Shown one piece after another: positions 23,901-38,400 of a stretch of DNA of 64,000 nt; position 1 is the stretch's first letter; each line of letters starts with the position of its first letter. The notes under the pieces are model-generated. The model was not told where the DNA came from. It did no database searches and saw only the letters and a list, made by a program, of their open reading frames with translations. Made by a program: the position numbers and the translations under genes. Origin of the DNA: Eudromia elegans (lineage: Eukaryota > Chordata > Aves > Tinamiformes > Tinamidae); NCBI GenBank assembly GCA_003342815.1, contig PTEX01000016.1, positions 505,139-569,138 on the forward strand. The letters are read 5' to 3'.

Positions 23901-26394
23901 TGAATTTGCACTCGCCTTCCTTTTCTTTTGCAATGAGCCAGTATGGTGATGAATTGCTTGCTTTTCTGGCAGAGGCGTAGATAAAAGTGAGGTTGGTATC
24001 ACCGTGGGAATAGGGCCTCTGCAACAAAAATGCAAATATTGCAGTATGCAGTATGTTAAAATCTCTCTCTCATAAAGTCACAAGAGGGAATTTTAAGTAA
24101 GAGTGAAAAGAAACTACTTTCAATGTCTCTCACTCAATCCCCTCTTCAAAATGTGAGAATTAGAGCAAACAAAAGCTGTTTCAGAGTAAACATTTAAATT
24201 CTGGCCCAAACTCATGAGCAGTGGCATTCATCATTAAAGGTACTGCAATGACCTTGACTCTCTTGTGTTACTTCTCAGTGCAGGATTGCAAGCATCTGTG
24301 CTCTTTGGAGGCCCTCTGTTTGAAAGCCACGGATGTGACAGTAATCTTCTCTCTCTTTGGTTTGGATTTAGATGTTTATTTTCAGTCCTTTGGTCTCTCC
24401 TCGGTTCTTTATTTGAAGCTGTGGTCATCTAGTGAAGAGTGAGCTTCAAGCTCTTCTAAACTATTCCTGGCAGACACGACTATGTCAAAGTGCGATGACT
24501 GTCTCTTAAAATGCCTTCTGTTTACAGAAATTACCCTAACACAGCACAAGTGCACAAGGACTCATTGTGTGTCTGTAAGAGTATGAAACAAAATGTAAAG
24601 GAGATGCTAGAGCTTAAATGCAAATACTATATATTTTTTGACTATTTATAGAGCAACAGAGCAATAAAGCAATGCAAGTAATATATAAATAAGGTGTGTT
24701 ATAGTATTAGATGTAATATATAAATTATATAAATATAAAAAATAAGTTTAATCCACCTGAAGATAAGTCATGGGCTGCAGTGAGATAGAAGGGTTTAGAG
24801 GTTTGACTCAAGTCCTGGCATGATACTTGGTTGTGCTATTTGGTTTGCTCCACCAAGAGAACTGTCCCTAACAAAGTAAGGAAGAGGAGGTGGCGAGTGT
24901 GGCAGTGACTGAGTGTTAATCCTTGTTACAGGATTATGGTTTATGATGCCATGGGATTGTGGGTTTCTTTGCTAGTACTAAATAGTAAAAGCCCATAGCA
25001 TGTTTAATACCTACTTAAACAACGTGTCCAATATCACTTAATGCTCAGCATTACCAATGTGCCCACCTTTCCCCATCTTTCTCACTTGCAAATTTTTTTA
25101 TGGAATCAGTTTTACTCTTTGTTGTGAAAGCTGGTAACTGAATAGTTCATTCCCTTTGGCTTTGGCTATGCAAAGACAGAGACAGGAAGGTTTTAAGTCA
25201 TATATACCAAATGGTGCGATCCTTCAGGGGGGTGTGGTGCAAAGTACTTCAAATGTCTTCACAGATTTGAGCATTTCCTGCTGCTGCTGTTTGTATGTAT
25301 GCTGGAGAGGAAGGTGGTGAATGAGAAACGGAATTCCATGGGGCACAGCTGTTTGTTTGCTAGGAATCCTTATCAAATCCTTATCAAATAAGGACATGCT
25401 CTGTTTCTAGGCTATTTTATAGTAACTAGTTGTTCAAGTTCTGGTGAGTGCTTAATCTAGAATCACATTATTGTGTTCTTGCTTAGATATTTTTAAAAAA
25501 GCTCCAAATGTAAATTAACTCCTTTGAGTGTGAAAGAGTGGAGCTGCCTTTTTTATTTCCCCCCCACCAAATGGATTTCAGTGCAGGGCACTTAACTTGA
25601 CCTTCATAAAGAGGCACAAGCGCCCTGGATTGTGGTGGAGAGCTCAGGAATAAAGATTAGTAAGGGCACCGTGTGCTAGGTCTTTAACCTGCTGAGTCTG
25701 GGAGCAAAGAGAATAGCATGAGCGTAGATCCCCCGGTTCTGAAGTGCATTGCAAATTGCTGCTTGGTTTAAGAGCCCTAATAGAAACAGCTATAAAGGAA
25801 AGTGTTCTACTTGTGATTTTAACAGCTACTGAGTAGCCAGGCTGTGTTTTTTGAAGAATAAAGCTCTATCTGCACTGGGTCTTTTTCTGCAATCTTACTA
25901 AGTGCTAACAGGCAGTGAAGGAATTGCTGCTGTGTCTCCAAAGCATAGGCTGTGCTAAGTGTTTCACTTAATTTACATGGCACTGTTGACTTGAATATTA
26001 CTTTAATACTACTAGTACAGAGAAGGCCTTTGTCTGTCTCAAATTGTGGCATGCAGGGTATCTTTAAACCACAAAAATACAATGGAAGAATTAAAACCCG
26101 GTAGTGTTAATCAGCATAGGAAATAGTTCCTTGTGCTTCTGTACCCAAAGAAATTTGGAATTAAGTAGCATTCTTTGAAATGTCAACCTCTGCTTTTTCC
26201 TACAGGTTACATCTTAAGTGTTGTGCTCCTAACTTTACCTAGACAACATCTGGTTCAGCTTTACCTCTACTTTTTGACTGCACTGCTGCTGTATGCTGGT
26301 CACCAAATTTCCAGGTAAGAAAAAAAGAAAGGGACGATACCTTGAATACCTCATAAAATTAGGGCAAGTCTGGTTTGTAAAGGTGTTTTTAAGA

Positions 26395-26478
<84 letters not shown>

Positions 26479-29400
26479 CTTTTTTTTTTTAGTGGAAAGA
26501 CTTTAAATGTCATCTTTAGCCTATCATCTTCAGTCTCTACTGATGGGGGGGTAACATTTTAAAATGTGCCTATGTGCCTTGATTTCAGTGAGATAATAGG
26601 TTTGTTTTTTCCACATCAAAATTGTTATTACAAAAGCATGTGCTGAAATACCTATTCCTGAATACATTGTAGCTCCGAAGAGTTCTGTTGGAGGTTTTGT
26701 GGCGACCTGATGTGTCAGTGTTGTGATAATGATTTCCTGAATGGATGTGGAGGCAAGAGAGGGATTATGACCTTTCATTTCCAGGGCAGGAAGAAAAGAG
26801 GGTTTTTTTGTCATTTTAGGAAGAGTCCATAGTTTTTACAGAAATACTTTACAAATGTTCATCCTAGAGCTAAAGATATATTAGATATTTTTAGAACTTG
26901 TCTTTAAAATTAAGGGTAGTAACATGTTCATCCAGTGCAGGGATTTTTCCCAGAACATTTGGAACTAGAGTTTTTTGTTTATACTATTCTGGATTTTTAT
27001 TTATTTACTTTAGTGAGATGATGGAAATGTGGGTTTGTTTGTTTCTTCCGTAGTGTGATTGTAGCTGATATTGCTTTGTGAAGTTTGAGACCAACATGAA
27101 ACATGTTAGATATTGTATTGTTTGAATTGCATAGCATATTGGTACAAAGCTTTCTATATTTGATGCTTCTTGGAGTTAGATTTAATGAAGACTTTAATTA
27201 AATCTTTCATCTACTGGTACAAAAATATTTTTAATTAAAAGATGTCTTGGATTATTCTCTAGCTATTTTGCAAATCAGATACAGTTCCTAATGTTTTTGA
27301 GTGAGCTCACCTATTCCCGAGGTGTAGAAGTGATCTGATTTGGAAGGAAGCAATGTTCTTCATTGGTAAAGGGTTTTCTCAGCAGCAGCCTTTGTGTAAT
27401 GCACAGTTACAACTGTATTATCTTTTCAAAAGAATTTTTGAATACAGTTAGTTTTCGTATGAAAAATACTAAGCATTAAAGGGCGACTAACACATAAATA
27501 TACTCTGTACCAAAGTTGTTCATTTTAATGACAAAACCACACAATCCAGCTGACGTTTATATATAGCAGACTGATCAGAATAAGGCATGTAGTAGTCACA
27601 TACACAACCCATTCCTGATTTTTTTAAATAATAATTCTGCTTAGAGCTGAAAATTTTTAGGTAACTGCTTGCATACAGCACCAGCTGGGATGTTGTTTGA
27701 CAGGTAGAGAGATTTCATATTGAGGCTAGTTGGGTTAATGCAAGTTACAGAACAAGACCAGCAGCAGCTGGCACTTGTGACTGTACAGTTTCTGGAAATT
27801 GTGAGTTGATGGAAGATGTCTGCGGTGCTGTTTTTCCAACTCGGATGTAGCTTATGCTCATTTGTGAGACTAGGAATCATAAAATCCGAGTTTTATTTAA
27901 AGCTCTCTTTACTTTTACGGTTACTTTTGGGCCTTTTCATCTCCAGGTTAAACAATTCCACCTCTCTCATCCTTTCCTTATGTGAGAGTTTTCTTTTCTC
28001 CATGTCCAGAAAGAAGAGTAAAGAAAGAAAATGGTGCAATTCTTATCGCACTTTATTAAAAAAAAAAATCTTGATTATTATCTTATGTCTTGCCTTACTG
28101 TTTTATCATGATTGTGTTTCAGTTGTCAGGCCTGGTAGACTCAGAATGGGAAGTTTCCAGTGGTGATGTGAAGGAAGTGAAAGACAGAGCTGTTTGTTAA
28201 GGATAATCTTAAAATAACATTTTAAGGATACCTGCAGACATCTAAAACCTAAGACTACATTTCAGAAGGGCTGGAGAATGTGTCTTTGATGCTGACTGAG
28301 GAGATTAATCAGCCAAAGGAAATGTCAGCAATATGACTCAATTAGGTCAGACAACTACTGTGCCCTATGTCAGTCAATTATAAAGCGTATTTTAATAACA
28401 GAAGACCTTTTTGTGCTTTAGGAACAAAAATGGTCATTTCTTCACTTTTTTAGGGCAATGTTAGTCAAGGCAGTCTGTGATTTTTATGTTGACAGTCCAG
28501 CAGTTTGATGAAATGGGACTGGAAATGCATCTACAGAGTCAACAGAAAGCTATCTGGTTGAAGCTTTATTCTTATGTCCTTTTTTTTTTTTTTTTGTAGT
28601 TATAATGTAATTTCAGTCATTCTGTTAACTGGAAAATAATGGTTTTAGCATTCTTGTTTTCCTTGCATTGCTGCACTAAAATGAACAATTCTGAAATTTA
28701 AAAGCTGCAGCTTAATACAGCTTTAATTGATCAAAATTGAGTTCAGACACTTGCTTTTCTCAGCAGCTTGTTTGGCACTGCAGCTGTTCAAGGCGTCCTC
28801 TGATTGGTGCCTGTGCCAAAAGATCCTTGTGTTTGCATTGGTAATGTAATAGGAGAATCATTGCTTTGACTTTTCTTGTTCAGACATCATCTACAAACAC
28901 TGTTTTAAAAATTAAGGAGATTTTAAAACATTGCTTCTCTGAGCTGCTAAGCCTAAAATTATTAATTAAAGGGGGTTGCTTAAAGAATGAATCCCAGTGT
29001 AGAGCTGTGTAGATGACTGAACCAGACAAGGGTAAGAAATGTAGCCTGAAGGGATCTGGGTCATCTCCAGGCACGTTCCCCGTGTTTAAGAAACAACTTT
29101 ACGTGCAGCTTTGCTGGTGTGTCTCAGCAAAGTTGTGTAAGGTCTTCTTGCTACAGTTGGTTATCTGGGTGATTTTGTAACTTGTTTCCTAACGGATTTA
29201 AAGAAACGTGATGACTTTACTGCTTCTAGCAGTTTAGAAATAGGTGGTGTTTTCACTGTCAATCTGAGGTAGACTGATTTATAAAAAAAAAAAAAAGTCA
29301 AAACAAATTTGGATAAGCAAAATCCATAGTGTTATTTTTTTTTCTTTCTTTAAACTCTAGTGGATTATCCTATTTGTGCTGCTAATACTTTCTGCAAGTT

Positions 29401-32400
29401 TGTATAGAATAAAAAGTAAAATACATAACACTCTCCAAAATGGCATGCAGATATTGAAAAGTGGGGAAAAAAAAGACCTTCGTGCTTAACTATATTTTGA
29501 TAGCAAGATAAAATGTTCCATCTATTCAGTCATTGTAGGTGCATTTTTCCATCCTCATGTGTTTTTGATTGCAGGTTACAGTCTAAAGAGCCCATTTCAG
29601 CATACCTCGCATGTGCTCTAACACTTGAAAAGCTGCAGTGAGTAGGCAGGGCTGTCAGCTATAAAGAGCAGGCTTTGAAGTGTTTGTTTTAGTACTTGGA
29701 GATTTATGTCTTGAATTCCAGAGATTTTTTTGGCAAATGGAAATGTGATTGCCTTATCTTGGGATAATGAGCTAATACTAGAACAAGAGAATTTTTGCAT
29801 GTTTCTCGGGAGAAGTGAATGCTTCTGGTTGCACTGTATTTTCTATTTTATCTGTACTGAAATAAGAGCAATTCTTGCTTCGGTTGTGTTTCCAGTATTG
29901 CTTGCTTGCTTTGACAGCATTTCCTCTCAGCAAGTTTGGCTTGCCTCACCGGTATAAATGAATATGTAACGAATGAATGCCGTGCCCCTCCAGCAAATAG
30001 ACTCTACTAGCTCCATGCAGGGTCGGATCGAGCGTGTCAGACTGGCATTCCAGGGACATGATGCAGCTAGACAGGAATGACTGGATAGTGTGAGCTAGAT
30101 AATAGCCCAGACTTGGTCATACTGCTGAGGGCAGAGTGGGTCGTGCGCTAATGAGCATGGAGCAGTGTGAGTCCTGGGACACGTCCTGGGAGTGGCGGAG
30201 GAAGGTCCTAAAGGTGAAGCAGAAAGAGAGACTGGATCCCAAGGGTTGTGAGTTTTGCCTGCTGTCTTGTGGCAGGAGATGGAGTCTCCAGAGAATGACC
30301 GCTGTGCTGTTCAAGGACCTTTTTCCAGAAGTGCAAAATATTTGCTGTTAATTTTATATTGGAGTTGCATTGTGGTTGTGTGTATTAGTTTACTTGAAGG
30401 CAGAGCTGATGGATGACCACTAACAGCAGAAAAATGCCCAGTCGCCCTGGGTTCTTTTCTCTTTCTCTAGTTGCCTGAGTCATCCTCCTTGGCATCCTTT
30501 TCTGATAGAAATCACAAATGTCCTTTCAGATTTTCAGACCAATTTACTGTATCTGTCAAGAGCATTCAGTCAGTTTGAGGGTATTCACAGCAACTGGTCC
30601 CCCAAGTTCCCCAGGATAGAGATGAACTTTTAAAATCATGTTGAATGAAAGGATTATGAAGGAGTTCTTGTCCTTGATTCCACTCCATGTCTGCCACTTT
30701 TCTTCCATACCTATTTTTAATTCATCATAAAGCAAACTAGAATAGTTCAGTACAAAATACGATAACTGCTGAAATGGAAAGCCTTGCCCCCAGCACCCCT
30801 GCTTTGTTAATTTATTTATTGGACATGGAATTGTTGAGAAGAAATTCAGATAAGAAGGAAGAATACTTAAAAGGGAAACTTAGAAAGGACAGGGTGCTTA
30901 AGAGATTTTTTGCCAGTAAGTGGTTTCAGGCCATGCTCTGGAGGACAGCTTGAGTGCCCCAAAGGATTTTTGCAGCTATGCCAGTCTAATAACAGCTAAT
31001 GCCTTTCTCACTGAAGTCATGCCTCAGTTCCTTTTACCACTAAGGTTGTCATAACAGTAGTCTTGATGTTGCTTTTTATAATTTAGTTAATCGACTGTAA
31101 CGTATACTGAAGTTTCATATGTAAAGAATGAATGAACACATTTTTGTCAGACCATAAGTATCGTAATACTTCTTTATTTTCTAGGGATTATGTTAGGAGT
31201 GAATTGGAATCTGGATACGAAGGACCAATGTATTTGGAACCTCTGTCTATGAATCGTTTCATGACTGCATTAGTAGGTAAGTGGACATTTGTAATACAGG
31301 GGAGAACTCTGCCTCGTTATCTTCCTTGAATATTACACACCTTTTATGGTAGTGGTTTCAACTTTCTCTGTCACCTTGGTAGTTGTGCTCTTATGCAAGA
31401 GGTGTGGGAGGCTATACGTGTCCTGCCTGACTCTTTCCATGCTACGGATTTACCAATACTCACTTGATTACAGATTTGAAGTATTGTCAAGGTCTGTTTG
31501 TTTTGTTCTTAGTTTAGTGTTGGATTTAAGTGTTTTCTAGGTTCATCTCATTTTCTAATTAATCCATTACATTATTAAGAAGATTCATTTTCTTGCAATT
31601 CTTGTTTGTCTTTGCTGTGGCTTTCCAAATTGTGTGTCTGAAATTAAACGGGTATTGTAAAGTAGCGGATGGTCTGCGTTGCTTACAGAAGCACTTTGAA
31701 TTCATGTTCAGGAGTTGGGGTGAAAAAAATGCAAACCAGTTTTCACCTTTTAGACACTAGTTTACTCCAGGTGATGATAGAAAAGATATTTCTCTTCAAA
31801 CAGAGCTTTCTTGTTTTGATTGTGGTATCTCTCTGATATTCCTTTCAAAAAGATTTTGACATAATTTAATTCTTCTGTGTTTAATATTTCTAAAACTGTG
31901 CTTTCTAAATGTAGTTCTTTGCTTCTGTGATGTTCTTGGATGCTCAGACTGCTTGAGAATGACTGGACCATCCAGAATATTACTTAGGTGGGAAGGAGTG
32001 TAGAGATTCCAGCAGGATCAGGTGTTGGCAATGCTCTTGACTTGGAAAGTGATGTGTAAAGCATTTTTCTTTGTCTCATATACATGAACATTATCGTCCC
32101 CTTACAAAGAACTGGTGGAAGGAAGCTTGGCTTGAGTGGTGTTTTTATCACAGATGTGTGGGTGTGTACATGGGTGTGCAGTCATCTTTTTTTTTAATGA
32201 GCACCAGGAATAGTTCTAATTAAAAATAAGTTTGACTTGTTACTCCATTACTGTTTAAAGCTAAGTGTGTGGGTGATGGCAGAGGTTACTTCTCTACATA
32301 AAAATACCATAGAAATCCTGCAGAACTGGACTCTCTACACTCTTATGCTCCCTTCCCAAATGAGCTTTGACCAAAACAGAATAAATTCAGCATTAGGGTT

Positions 32401-35400
32401 GCTGAGTTGTGCCGTATGTTCTGTTGGGAGGCTATTGAAACACATGCATGATGTGTATTTTGAAATAGAGAAACTCAGAAGAAACATCTTCCTTAATTCC
32501 TTTCACTTAGGTGTATGGGTTTCATCAGACTACTGACAGATTTAGTCAGCTATATGCTCTTGGCAAAACTCAGCTACTTTGTTTGCTTGCAGCTGCTAAG
32601 AGCTTGAGAAGCTGCGAAGAGTTTTGAATGGATTTACTGCTTTACATTATGTTAAGTCCACCAGAATATGTATTTCTACTGTGTGTCTGTTTTTGAACTT
32701 TCAAACGTGGGATTTTTCTTTGCTTTTGATGGTTTCTTATGGAAATAACATCAGTGTTTCCTGAGGAAAGGAAATCTTTAGAGATCAGTTTCCCTCTTCT
32801 GAGTCTCTAGATACATTTGTTAAATTTTGCTTCCATTTGTCCTACGTTAGGAGTGCTGAAGCTTGGTATCTGGCAGAGCTCCTTTTTGGGGAGCCAGTGA
32901 CAAACTTGCAGAGTTTTATTTCTTCCTGATAAAAGGACCTCTGTGTCTATCACAAACATTTACTGTCAAGTGACACCAAAGCACATCCTAAGCCTTTTGT
33001 GTGTTTCAGAGAGAAAATGCCTGCAGTTAACGCTGTGATTCTCTCTCAGGTACCCCACAAGAGCCTGTAATGCAGGATGAAGCAGGCCTGGCTAAGAGGA
33101 GAGTAGGAGACATGGGGCCATTTGGTAACACTTGAGCAGAACCTAAAGCAGGAGTCACTTCCCATCCGTGTTTCATGGCACATCCCTTAGGTTTTAAAGT
33201 GAATTAAAAATAACTGAGAAAGCAGCGATATTGTTTTTATTCACATATAGTTTTGGTTTGTACTGGCTGCAAGCCTAAAATGTCATTGTGATTGTTTACA
33301 ATAATTGTTTTTCAAAATTAAGCAAGTAGATGTACTAGAACCTGGCATGCACTAACATAATTCATACCCGTATTATTAATTTCCCCTCTTCTAAAACCTT
33401 TGGGGAAATTCTTTCCAAGTGGGCTTTGTGGCATGTCATGGTCCTGTTTAAAGTATTTTCTTGAAGGTGTTGCTTGCCATGGTATCTGCCAGGTTTCAGG
33501 AGTGTGCTGCACCCAACTGTGGCATTTTCACAGCAAAATGAACATGCAGGTGCTTTGCTCCACCTTCTCCTTATGTATTTTGTAAAGTCTTGTGTTGTAA
33601 CAGTGTTGGTAAGTGCACCAAGGCAGGTATATGGAGGAATAATTGTGCTACTGATAGAGCTGTGCTTCATGGTGAAGGGGAAGCTATGCAGTACTGCAGT
33701 CTATTCACAAATTTAATCTGTCATTTTTAATGCTTTTATTCATTAGTGCTCTTGTAAACATCCTCATTCCTCCTTCTGAATTTAATTCAGTCTGATGACT
33801 GCGGAAAGGGGTAGCTAACATGTTCCTGAGGCCCTTGGAGGACTAAATACGTGTCTTTGAGGTCTAGTTTTTGGATAAACGTGCCACTTCGTGAACGTAG
33901 CAACTGTGAAAGTTCCAAAGCTATGTGGTTTTGAAAGCTATAGTGTCTTGAAAGCTTGCTTTTTCTTAATGCTTCGTAATGGGCTTGTATGTTAACTCCT
34001 AAACCATCCCATTTTTCACATAGCAATTAATGCGGTAGCCAGGAAATTTGTTAACATCAGCTTTTTAAAAGTGGGGTGAAGCAAAGAAAATTCCGTACTA
34101 AGAGTGGTTTGAGCAGAGATTTTACCACTTCGGCTTCCTTGTCACATATTTTTCCATTAGCTTTACTGGCTGGGAGGCTTTGGCTGCCTGTCAGCGATGT
34201 TTAATGTATTTGTTATTTGAGATTTTGGGAAAGGAAAGAATGTCAGAAACTTCAGGCAACGCAGACTTCTTCCTTATTCCCTCATTCCCTAGTAGACAGC
34301 CCTTGTGCTCGGCAGGAGATTTCCAGCTGTAGGATTCATTAACTGTCTGGCACTTTTCGGTCTGTGGCATTTAAGTTTATAGAGCACGTGGTCAACTAGA
34401 TTTCTGATCTGGAAATTTGAAGTGCAAAAAATGCTGTGTGTGTTGATATTAAGCACATATTCATTTCTTTTGGACTGATACTGCTGCCTCATCTGTGGTG
34501 TCTCAGGGTGTATAACTCCAGAAAGTGTTGGGTTTTTTTAAAAAAATCCTGAAATAAAATGCTGTTATCCTAATTTGAAATTGGAAATACCACTCACTAG
34601 AAGTTCCTGTGCAGAAACATCATTTCAGGCTCTTCCTGAAGGGATTGAGAGGTGACAAGACACAGACGTCAGAAATGAAATCAGAGCCTCAACGCAAAGT
34701 TCTCCATTTATATCATTTGACATGTCCAGTTCTCTTTCCCGTGGCAAGTAACTTTCAACAAGGATTTAGGCTGAAAAGGTGTGAGGGAGATTTTAGCAAA
34801 GATGAGCTGGGTGCCTTACTTCCAAGAGGAAAGTGGTCATTGCAGTTTCATGCTATCTGAGGTCCTATTTTGCAGTCAGAGAGCTCCAAAGTAATCCCCC
34901 CCTCCCTAAGGAGAAGTTGAACTTGATATCATGGCTGTATTTTATTTCAGATTACGACACTCTTATTAAATCCCATGGCGCATATTGGATGCTGGTGTCC
35001 CTTTGTATGTGAAGCTGGGTTGCCTTAGTTACCATGAGTCACAGAAATTGTAGTGAGCTGCCTGTGCCTGGCCCCTCAATGCTACGGTACAGCCCTGTGC
35101 TGCTGCTATCTGAACTGCCATGTAGCAGCATATTTTTTTATTCAGAGGGAGATCTTAAGTGTGTATTTGGACAGAGAACAAAATAGCAGAGAAAGGAAGC
35201 TTCAGAGCTGGAGTCTCTTGTATTTTAAAAATGATAAGCAGAGTAACTTTCTTGGTGATAAGGCTTACGAGACCCAGCCAAGGCTGATAAAAGNGTCTCG
35301 TGAAAGCGCTGATACTCGTTCAGAAAATGCATCTGGTGTTTTGAAAATACAACTAGCAGATTGAGAGTAGGTCCTAACACGCAGCTTGAGAGGGGCCAGC

Positions 35401-38400
35401 NTAAAGGGGAAAGAACTGTGTGCTGTTTAAGGAGGAGTGTTTAGAGACTTCAGTTTTCGGAATAACTGAAATGGAGATGAAAGCGGTGCCTTTTCTACAT
35501 GAGGAGNCTAGGTAGGATGAAAGACAAACCCTAATATTTTACCTTTTCTGCTCTTCCACCTTCCTTTCTAGTCCTTTTAATTCCAGGAGGCTCCATTGAT
35601 GGGAATGCATGGCCTAGAGACATTATTGCCCTGTAATTATTAGACTGTACGTGGCTGCTGCTAACTACTGATTGCAAGAAAAGTTTTAAAATTCAGGGGT
35701 TAGTGGAGATGGCTCCAAAAGAATATGTACATATTTGGTACTGTGTATTACACCTTCCAGTAGCAAATATATCTGATAAACAAGATTTGACTCTTAAAGG
35801 AATACGTAATAAGCTTTTTCTTTACGGTAAAATTATGGGTCAGAATTACCCTTATCCAAGCAATATGCATTTGGCCCCATTCTGCTTCTCCTGAGATAAA
35901 AGGAATAACTTTCAGTGCCTCTAATATGAGCTATTAAGACTGGTGTGATGTAGAAATACTGCCCTCCCAAATCCCTGTGTGCGTGAAAGAGGGGTTCTCG
36001 CGTGTGTGCCCCCTGCCAGGAGTTAAAAGCCAGTGTAGTTGGTCGCTATCTGTCCCTTGCAAACTTCAGAGCATAATTGTGAGCAACCGCCCAAGGGCGT
36101 TGCGAAATTACTGAAGTCTCGACTGCTGACCTGGCTGCCCTCCTGTTCTTGGCCGGTAATTCCTCTTGACAGTATAAATATTGTTGGTTTAAAAACCATT
36201 CGGGACCTCTGAATACATTTTTTCCTAGATGAGACATGATAAAATAGTAGCATAGCTGGGCTTTGGAAAAGCTGTGTTTTCTGTACAGATACTCGTGGAG
36301 TTTTTACCGAGCTGAGCATATTAAGGACAGAGACAGAGGCATGACTTGGTTAGTCATCCTCTGCATGATTTGTCTCTGGGACTCTGTGTTAATCTGNATA
36401 TGATTCTGCATGTATTTTGGACCAGCATCTCACTAATCTATCAAGTGAAAGTATATCCTTTGCATATTTTGAAAACAGTAACTTTTGTGACCTGGCAAAA
36501 GATACAGAAGAGCCGGATTTTGTAATGCGCCCTAGTTAGGGCTGTNATAAAATGCTGCATGAGAACTGTGTTATGGAAAGATACTGTACTGGAATATGTT
36601 TTTCTTGAAGGGATAATCAGCTTGATATCAAATACTGTGTTGCATTTCCAGGTCAGCTGGTGGTGTGTACACTCTGCTCCTGCGTCATGAAAACAAAACA
36701 GATCTGGCTTTTCTCTGCTCACATGCTCCCTCTCCTGGCACGCCTCTGTCTCGTCCCTTTGGAAACTATTGTCATCATCAACAAATTTGCCATGATTTTC
36801 ACTGGTTTGGAAGTTCTCTACTTTCTGGCATCTAATCTTCTGGTACCATATAATTTGGCAAAATCTGCATACAGAGAGCTTGTCCAGGTAAGGCAGAGAA
36901 CACAAGAGGTATATTAGTTTTGGCCTGAACTTCTGTTTGGGAATGAAACAACAAAGTCTTTCTTTTTTCTTCCTCCCCCTTTTTCTTTTTTTTTTTTTTT
37001 TTNNTTTTGTGCATCTTTTGTGCCTTAACTCAAACTTCTTTTTCTTCTTTTTTTTTTCTTTTCAAACAAAATATGTGTTCCTGTCCACAGTATCGTCTAT
37101 AATTATTGAAACTTGCTGTTTGTGCGAGAGAGCAATTATTACATTACCCTGAGTTTTACTCTTGGTTTGCTAAGCAAACCTAGTTTGCTTAGACTTTACT
37201 TAGTCTTTCCGAACACAAATTATAAGACAGGACTGTGTCCAAAAGTTTTGTGTTTAGAACCTCATTAAATAATCAAGGTAGTCCCCATGCAGTAATTGTA
37301 GTAGCTGGGTTTTTTTGTTTGCATATTTTTTTTTAAGCCTTCCATACAACAAGCATTTGTAGTATAATAGCCTCAAGCTGGCAACAACCCTACAGCTGAA
37401 CAGCAGCTGTAACTGTGATTCTAAAGGTCTGTAGTACTTTCTTTGTAACAGTAGCATTCGCTGAGAGATAACAGATGCATTTCATATCAGTCTTATGTTA
37501 ACACTTTGACACCTATTGTCTAATGTATATTTGGTTGAAAAGATGCTATGTTAATGGTGCATAAACATTATGCCTTCATATATCTCAAAGAAATGACACT
37601 TACTTCCTTCTGACAGACCCACTAGTTCTGCTCCTACTTCTTGGGTTTTGTTCAAACCATGTCCCTGTTTTTCTGCCTGGTGCTCTTCTCAGCAGAAGTA
37701 ATCTGAAAACTAACTTGTTAAGCTCTTTCAAAGCTGTCTTTAAAGCTCTCTTTTGCTGTCATATCTATAATATCCAAACAAGAACTTGGCATCAGTAGGT
37801 GTATGGTGTGCCAAGGTCTCAGCCTGTCATTTTGTTCATTACTGTCTTGTTATTTATTTTGTGTGTAATTGGTCTTTGGGGCAGGATTATCCTTTAGTGC
37901 TTGTACAGTGCCTAGCATGGTCTGATGTTGTCCATAGATAGCTTGTAGATTTGCTGATAATACAAATTTAGGAGCTAACAGGCAGTGCGCCAATATCCTC
38001 ATTTTCCAGTGAGGATAAGAAAGCTGGGCTTACTGTTTGCTTGAGAGGGGAGGAGGGGAAGGAAAAAGAATGAGCAGTAACATGGTAAAACAGAATTAGA
38101 CGTCTTGAAGACTTGCAAGAAATTGGAACCAACACTTCAATTTTCTAGCCATGCAGAAGTCAGATTCCTAAAGTCAAATTTAAATCTAATATATATTTGA
38201 GTCATGTGTCTATTTTTTTCCATGAACTTAGTGTTCAAAGCACTTGCACATCTTATCAAGGTTTGGGTTGAATGCGTGTGTGGGTTTTTGGTTTTTCTTT
38301 TTTTTTTTTTTTTTTGAGAGGGAATGAAGTGGTTAGAATTATCTTCTGAATAAAGCTGTTAAAGTCTCCATATTTAGGATTGTTTTTGTCTTTGATCTCT

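Larger units (their letters stand above)
26315..31184 (+). other. RNF145: RNF145 intron 3
   Basis: This 4.9-kb intron contains a 96-nt oligo-T block close to its 5' end and a degraded CR1 fragment near 27.93-28.01 kb. No coding block was recognised. Confidence 0.75.
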
